Below are positions 7,147 through 10,327 of a stretch of DNA of 10,327 bases, piece after piece; position 1 is the first letter of the stretch; every line of letters begins with the position of its first letter. Position numbers and translations under genes: made by a program. Under the pieces are notes generated by a model that had not been told where the DNA came from, did not search any database, and worked only from the letters and a program-made list of their open reading frames with translations. This stretch comes from Planctomycetota bacterium (GTDB lineage Bacteria > Planctomycetota > Phycisphaerae > Sedimentisphaerales > Anaerohalosphaeraceae): positions 1 to 10,327 of the forward strand of contig DAOVVQ010000135.1 of NCBI GenBank assembly GCA_030637065.1, read 5' to 3'.

Positions 7147-7175
7147 TTGAAAGTCGCCAACGTTTCAATTACATT
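7147..7175 (+). promoter_or_regulatory. Predicted sigma70-like promoter of murA
   Basis: TTGAAA (7147-7152, 5 of 6 matches to TTGACA) and TACATT (7170-7175, 4 of 6 matches to TATAAT) are separated by 17 bp. Transcription would begin near 7182. The resulting murA leader of about 130 nt includes the 21-22-bp repeat array and the small basic ORF. The two divergent -35 boxes are 28 bp apart. Confidence 0.5.
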
Positions 7176-7193
7176 GGGCCTTTTGCAAGGAAA

Positions 7194-7277
7194 ATGGGTA
7201 AAAAGATAACGAACGCCACAAAAATCAGACGCAAACGTACTAAAATCGGGCGTAAACGTGACCAAAGTAGGGCGTAA
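7194..7277 (+). CDS. Possible 27-residue basic leader peptide upstream of murA
   Basis: ATG 7194 opens a 27-codon frame ending TAA 7275-7277. The product starts MGKKITNATKIRRKR and is mostly Lys/Arg, with the heptad-like units KIRRKRT and KIGRKRD encoded by the first two repeat units. AAGG ends 3 nt before the ATG, which is close but not impossible. It lies about 12 nt after the predicted transcription start and 34 nt before murA. It could be a leader peptide, a very small RNA-binding protein or a chance reading of the repeats. I do not recognise it as a known ribosomal protein. Confidence 0.2.
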   Translation: MGKKITNATKIRRKRTKIGRKRDQSRA

Positions 7278-7304
7278 ATGCGGCAGAAAGCAGGCGTAAA
7301 GGAG
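7229..7304 (+). repeat. Degenerate 21-22-bp tandem repeat array in the murA leader
   Basis: Four units begin ACGCAAACGT (7229), GCGTAAACGT (7250), GCGTAAATGC (7272) and GCGTAAAGGAG (7294), spaced 21, 22 and 22 bp. Between the heads, each of the first three units carries an AAA-centred core (CTAAAATC, ACCAAAGT, GCAGAAAG). The period is close to two helical turns. The last unit supplies AAAGGAG (7298-7304), the murA Shine-Dalgarno sequence. Confidence 0.7.
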
Positions 7305-7311
7305 TATGGCA

Positions 7312-8580
7312 ATGGATATATTCAGCATCGAAGGGCCGGTTAAACTATCGGGCGGACTTCGTGTTAGCGGGTCAAAAAACGCCACTTTGCCGATCATGGC
7401 AGCGACGCTGCTCGCACCCGGACGCTCCGTAATCAAACAATCGCCCCGCCTGGCTGATATCGCCGTTATGGCACTGCTGTTAAAGGGCCTCGGAGCCGAG
7501 GTCAACCGCGAAGACAACGGCGACATCGCAATTGATACCAGTAATATCGACAATCCGGTGGGTGAATACGACATCGTCCGCCGGATGCGGGCGAGCATCT
7601 GCATCCTTGGCCCCCTTCTGGCCCGTTGCGGTCGAGCGGAGGTCTCGATGCCAGGCGGCTGTGCGATCGGCGACAGACCCGTCGATATCCACATCCGCGG
7701 ACTGACCGAACTCGGGGCCAAAATCCACCTCGACAACGGCAATATCGTAGCCGTTGCGCCCAACGGACTCACCGGCAAGCGGATATTCCTCGGCGGACCC
7801 TTCGGCTCGACCGTCCTGGGCACCGCCAACATACTCTCGGCAGCCACACTGGCCAAAGGCCGGACCATTATCGAGTCCGCAGCCTGCGAGCCGGAGATTA
7901 CCGACCTGGCCAACTGCCTCAACGAAATGGGCGCCAAGATCAGCGGGATCGGCTCACCGCGACTGGTCATCGACGGCGTCGACCGGCTCAGCGGCGTCGA
8001 GTACAAGGTAATCGGCGACCGGATCGAGGCTGGGACGTTTATGGTCGCTGCGGCGATCACTTCGGGGAGGCTTGAGCTTACGAACTGCGACGTCGAGGCT
8101 ATGTCCGCCGTGGTTGACTGCCTTGAGCGGATCGGCGTCGATATCGAGGCGACCGAGGACGGCTGTATCGTTAGCCGCAGCGGCGAGCTAAAGACCGCAG
8201 ACATTACGACTCAGCCGTATCCGGGCTTTCCGACCGACTTGCAGGCACAGCTAATGGCCCTGCTGGCATTAGCTGACGGTAATAGCGTGATAACCGAGAA
8301 GATATTCCCGGACCGGTTTATGCATGTTGCCGAGATGAACCGGATGGCGGCGCGGCTTCGCAAGGAGGGGCCCAGCGTTATCGTTGCCGGGGTTGACAAG
8401 CTCATCGCGGCGCCGGTGATGGCGTCGGACTTGCGGGCGTCGGCGGCACTGGTGCTCGCCGGGCTGGCAGCGGAGGGGACGACGGTGGTTAACCGCGTGT
8501 ACCATATCGACCGCGGATACGAACGGATCGAGCGAAAACTTAACGCTGTCGGCGCAAAGATCACCAGAAAACGACAGTAA
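7312..8580 (+). CDS. murA: UDP-N-acetylglucosamine 1-carboxyvinyltransferase MurA
   Basis: MurA transfers enolpyruvate from PEP to UDP-GlcNAc in the cytoplasm, the first committed step of peptidoglycan synthesis. The 422-residue protein has the normal family length (E. coli 419) and the duplicated EPSP-synthase-like fold. Key residues are in place: Lys22 in SGSKNA, the PEP-reactive and fosfomycin target Cys117 in MPGGCAIGDRP (E. coli Cys115), Arg122 in the same loop, Asp309 in YPGFPTDLQAQ (E. coli Asp305) and Arg401 in DRGYE (E. coli Arg397). With Cys at this site the enzyme should be fosfomycin-sensitive. I chose ATG 7312 over ATG 7306: AAAGGAG (7298-7304) is 7 nt from 7312 but only 1 nt from 7306, and MDIFSIEGPVKL aligns with the E. 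coli start MDKFRVQGPTKL. Its presence suggests a peptidoglycan-making cell. Confidence 0.97.
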   Translation: MDIFSIEGPVKLSGGLRVSGSKNATLPIMAATLLAPGRSVIKQSPRLADIAVMALLLKGLGAEVNREDNGDIAIDTSNIDNPVGEYDIVRRMRASICILGPLLARCGRAEVSMPGGCAIGDRPVDIHIRGLTELGAKIHLDNGNIVAVAPNGLTGKRIFLGGPFGSTVLGTANILSAATLAKGRTIIESAACEPEITDLANCLNEMGAKISGIGSPRLVIDGVDRLSGVEYKVIGDRIEAGTFMVAAAITSGRLELTNCDVEAMSAVVDCLERIGVDIEATEDGCIVSRSGELKTADITTQPYPGFPTDLQAQLMALLALADGNSVITEKIFPDRFMHVAEMNRMAARLRKEGPSVIVAGVDKLIAAPVMASDLRASAALVLAGLAAEGTTVVNRVYHIDRGYERIERKLNAVGAKITRKRQ

Positions 8581-8655
8581 ATCGCGCAATTAGGTCAAAA
8601 TCATACGAAAAACGACCATTATGGCGAGCAAGAGCGGTTTGGGGGGTTTTGAATC

Positions 8656-8684
8656 TTGACGGTTCACGTTTATTTTGGTAAGAT
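8656..8684 (+). promoter_or_regulatory. Predicted sigma70-like promoter of the cysteine-rich gene
   Basis: TTGACG (8656-8661, 5 of 6 matches) and TAAGAT (8679-8684, 4 of 6) are separated by exactly 17 bp. A start near 8691 would leave a leader of about 58 nt before ATG 8749. This suggests that the gene is transcribed independently of murA. Confidence 0.55.
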
Positions 8685-8748
8685 CATCAATGCTGTACGG
8701 TAATACGTGTGTGTTTAATGGTAAAAGTCAGAAGGAAGTGGATTGCAG

Positions 8749-9237
8749 ATGAAACGATTCGGTAAAGACGGGAAATTGATCATTCCTCTTGGTCAGCGGA
8801 AAAAGGGCACGCCAGAGTCGGAGGAGGAGAAGGTGCGGTATGTTATAACGGATGCATACTGTCCTAACGGCTGCAATATTATTGACAAGGAGCAGAAGAT
8901 AAACGGCGTTGCGGGCTTGCGGATTCGATTCATGCGTCCGGGTATGGAAGGCGAGTTTATTCTTTCGGCGATCGAGGGTGATTTTGACAAGATCATTCTC
9001 TCTGGAGAACTGGAAGACGGGGTAAAAGACGAATTATACTGCCCCCATTGTGGTGTTATTTTTGGCAAGCTGGTCAACTGCAGTTGCAAGCCCGATGCGG
9101 ACATGGTTGCTGTCGGTTTGACACCCCAACTCGATTTTAATAATGCAATTTCTTTCTGCAATGTGACCGGGTGCAGCAATGGTACCTCTATCAAGTCAGG
9201 AGATGTCATCCGGCATGTTCGGCTAAGGGGCTATTGA
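8749..9237 (+). CDS. Hypothetical cysteine-rich, probably zinc-binding protein
   Basis: This 162-residue soluble protein belongs to no family I can name. It has no signal peptide or membrane segment. Its eight clustered Cys are arranged as C-PNG-C (38/42), C-PH-C-G (98/101), C-S-C (111/113) and C-NVTG-C (137/142). C-PH-C-G looks like a zinc-ribbon knuckle, so one or two structural zinc sites are likely. Between the first and second clusters lies a beta-rich segment (residues about 55-92, including RIRFMRPGMEGEFILSAI). The N-terminus is basic (MKRFGKDGKLIIPLGQRKK). AAGGA (8732-8736) is 12 nt from ATG 8749 and 6 nt from an in-frame TTG at 8743, so the start may be two codons earlier. No catalytic motif was found. 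The gene stands alone between murA and the PD40 gene. Confidence 0.8.
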   Translation: MKRFGKDGKLIIPLGQRKKGTPESEEEKVRYVITDAYCPNGCNIIDKEQKINGVAGLRIRFMRPGMEGEFILSAIEGDFDKIILSGELEDGVKDELYCPHCGVIFGKLVNCSCKPDADMVAVGLTPQLDFNNAISFCNVTGCSNGTSIKSGDVIRHVRLRGY

Positions 9238-9317
9238 AAAAGGATCTTGTATAACTCCACATCAAAATATCCATGAAATCACGCATTTCGCGGGGTGTTG
9301 GGGGTGGCGGGAAGGTT

Positions 9318-10327
9318 ATGCCGATCGTGGATTGCAGGCTGTTATGGTTGAGAGCAAGGGAGCTTAGCGTCTTGAGGCGGCTTTTGGGTAATTTTGCGGC
9401 TTTTGTTTTTGTTGTGTTCTGCTTGAGTTTTGCTGTAAGTCGGGCGGAGGGCTCGGCGGCCAGGTCTGGGCTGGGCGATGGGCCCGGCCAAAGTGGTCCT
9501 GAGAGTTTGCGGGCGGCGGTAAATGATCTGGTGGCTGTGTTCGGGGCCGAATATCCTGATTCGCGTGAGATTTTAGCGGAGCTTTCGGTGATCGAGAGGG
9601 ACTTTGCATCGGCGAAGGCTGGGGGGGCTGGGGCGAGAGATGAGGTTTATAAGCGTCTTGTCAGTTTGCAGCGGCGGGCGCTCTTTGCCAATCCGCTTGT
9701 CGGCAATGACGCGATCGTTTTTGTGGTGCGGAATCAGTACGAAAAGGACCATCATAATACGGCGACTCTCTTTCAGACGGATGAGATCAATACGGAGAAA
9801 TTCGAGGGGCCCGGTGCGCTTAAGGTTATGCGGCTGGGGGGATGGGGCGATGGTGCGGCAGCGGGTGCGGGACAATGGCGGGTAAAGACGCTGCTTGAGG
9901 CGGTGGACGGTGTGATTCGCGACCCTGAGGTGTCGTTCGATGGTAGAAAGATCGTCTTTTCGATGCGTCGCGATATCGCCGACGACTATCATATCTATGA
10001 GATCGATGCCGATGGGGGCGATCTTAAGCAACTTACTTTCGGCGGTGGGGTGTCGGATATCGATCCGGTCTATCTTCCGGACGGCGGGATCGTTTTTTCT
10101 TCGACGAGGGAGCCGAAGTACTGCATGTGCAACCGGCATATCATGGCGAACCTTTTTCGTATGGATGCCGATGGCGCCAACATTCCCCAGATCGGCAAGA
10201 GTACGCTCTTCGAGGGACACAGCTCGGTTCTGGCCGACGGGCGGATCCTTTATGACCGGTGGGAATATGTCGACCGCAACTTCGGCGACGCTCAGGCTTT
10301 GTGGACGGTTCGCCCGGACGGGACGAG
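9318..10327 (+). CDS. Exported PD40/TolB-like protein resembling hydrazine synthase alpha middle domain (5' part)
   Basis: This frame is open to the right edge (about 336 residues), and its 3' end lies outside the window. After a signal peptide (RRLLGNFAAFVFVVFCLSFA, cleavage near SRA) comes a helical region. Next is the segment NPLVGNDAIVFVVRNQYEKDHH, then propeller blades such as VSFDGRKIVFSMRRD, HIYEIDADGGDLKQLTFGG, YLPDGGIVFSSTRE, CMCNRHIMANLFRMDADG and LADGRILYDRWEYVDR. This series is typical of large planctomycetal proteins annotated with the hydrazine synthase alpha middle domain, and their actual function is mostly unknown. Hydrazine synthesis should not be inferred from this part alone. 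The start is uncertain. ATG 9318 is the outer option, but its GGAAGG is only 2 nt upstream. TTG 9372 has AAGGGAG (9356-9362) 9 nt upstream and gives a compact signal peptide. Confidence 0.8.
   Translation, partial: MPIVDCRLLWLRARELSVLRRLLGNFAAFVFVVFCLSFAVSRAEGSAARSGLGDGPGQSGPESLRAAVNDLVAVFGAEYPDSREILAELSVIERDFASAKAGGAGARDEVYKRLVSLQRRALFANPLVGNDAIVFVVRNQYEKDHHNTATLFQTDEINTEKFEGPGALKVMRLGGWGDGAAAGAGQWRVKTLLEAVDGVIRDPEVSFDGRKIVFSMRRDIADDYHIYEIDADGGDLKQLTFGGGVSDIDPVYLPDGGIVFSSTREPKYCMCNRHIMANLFRMDADGANIPQIGKSTLFEGHSSVLADGRILYDRWEYVDRNFGDAQALWTVRPDGT

Noticed and set aside
7229..7304. CRISPR-like array
   Set aside because: The units are only 21-22 bp from start to start, the repeat heads are short and degenerate, and there are no unique spacers of normal length or cas genes.
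7110..8204. Minus strand open frame of 364 codons across murA
   Set aside because: The frame is Ser/Pro/Arg-rich, as expected from antisense of murA codons, and murA itself is certain.
9234..9255. Promoter TTGAAA/TATAAC before the PD40 gene
   Set aside because: The boxes are only 10 bp apart, too close for a sigma70 promoter.
9573..10220. Minus strand open frame of 215 codons near the right end
   Set aside because: It is antisense to the PD40-type protein, whose + strand frame carries recognisable blades and a signal peptide.

Overview
The window looks like chromosomal DNA of a Planctomycetota bacterium, most plausibly of the class Phycisphaerae. This is an inference from gene content: a secreted S1 sulfatase next to a GH95 fucosidase, a beta-propeller fused to a di-heme cytochrome, and an exported protein with a hydrazine-synthase-alpha-like propeller. 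No rRNA or marker gene is present to prove it. No tRNA, CRISPR array, integrase or complete insertion sequence was seen.

Layout from left to right. Positions 2-397 (+) are the 3' end of an SppA-type signal peptide peptidase. It converges on a leftward block read 4905 -> 486. That block holds a GH95 alpha-L-fucosidase (4905-2524), a formylglycine sulfatase (2514-892) and a small membrane protein (895-572, possibly frameshifted and originally reaching 486). The gaps are tiny: 9 bp between the first two genes and an ATGA overlap between the last two, so this is very likely one operon. It would export enzymes that remove fucose and sulfate from a sulfated fucose-containing glycan. A 259-bp non-coding stretch follows, holding a hairpin and other repeat-like sequence. 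Beyond it lies a leftward YVTN-type beta-propeller/di-heme cytochrome c fusion (7036-5165).

A compact divergent intergenic region (7037-7311) separates that gene from murA (7312-8580, +), the first committed enzyme of peptidoglycan synthesis. It carries good sigma70-like promoters in both directions. It also contains an exact 18-bp tandem duplication of the cytochrome gene's ribosome binding site and a 21-22-bp tandem repeat array whose last unit forms murA's own Shine-Dalgarno sequence. A possible 27-codon basic leader ORF overlaps the array.

Downstream on the + strand are a small cysteine-rich, probably zinc-binding protein with its own promoter (8749-9237) and the 5' part of an exported PD40/TolB-like propeller protein resembling the middle domain of hydrazine synthase alpha. 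That last gene runs off the right edge.

Most proteins encoded here act outside the cytoplasm: the fucosidase, sulfatase, propeller-cytochrome and PD40 protein all start with export signals. No clearly new defence or mobile system is visible. The most unusual signals are the two repeat structures around the murA/cytochrome divergent promoters, the frameshift signature at 486-895 and the unassigned cysteine-rich protein.
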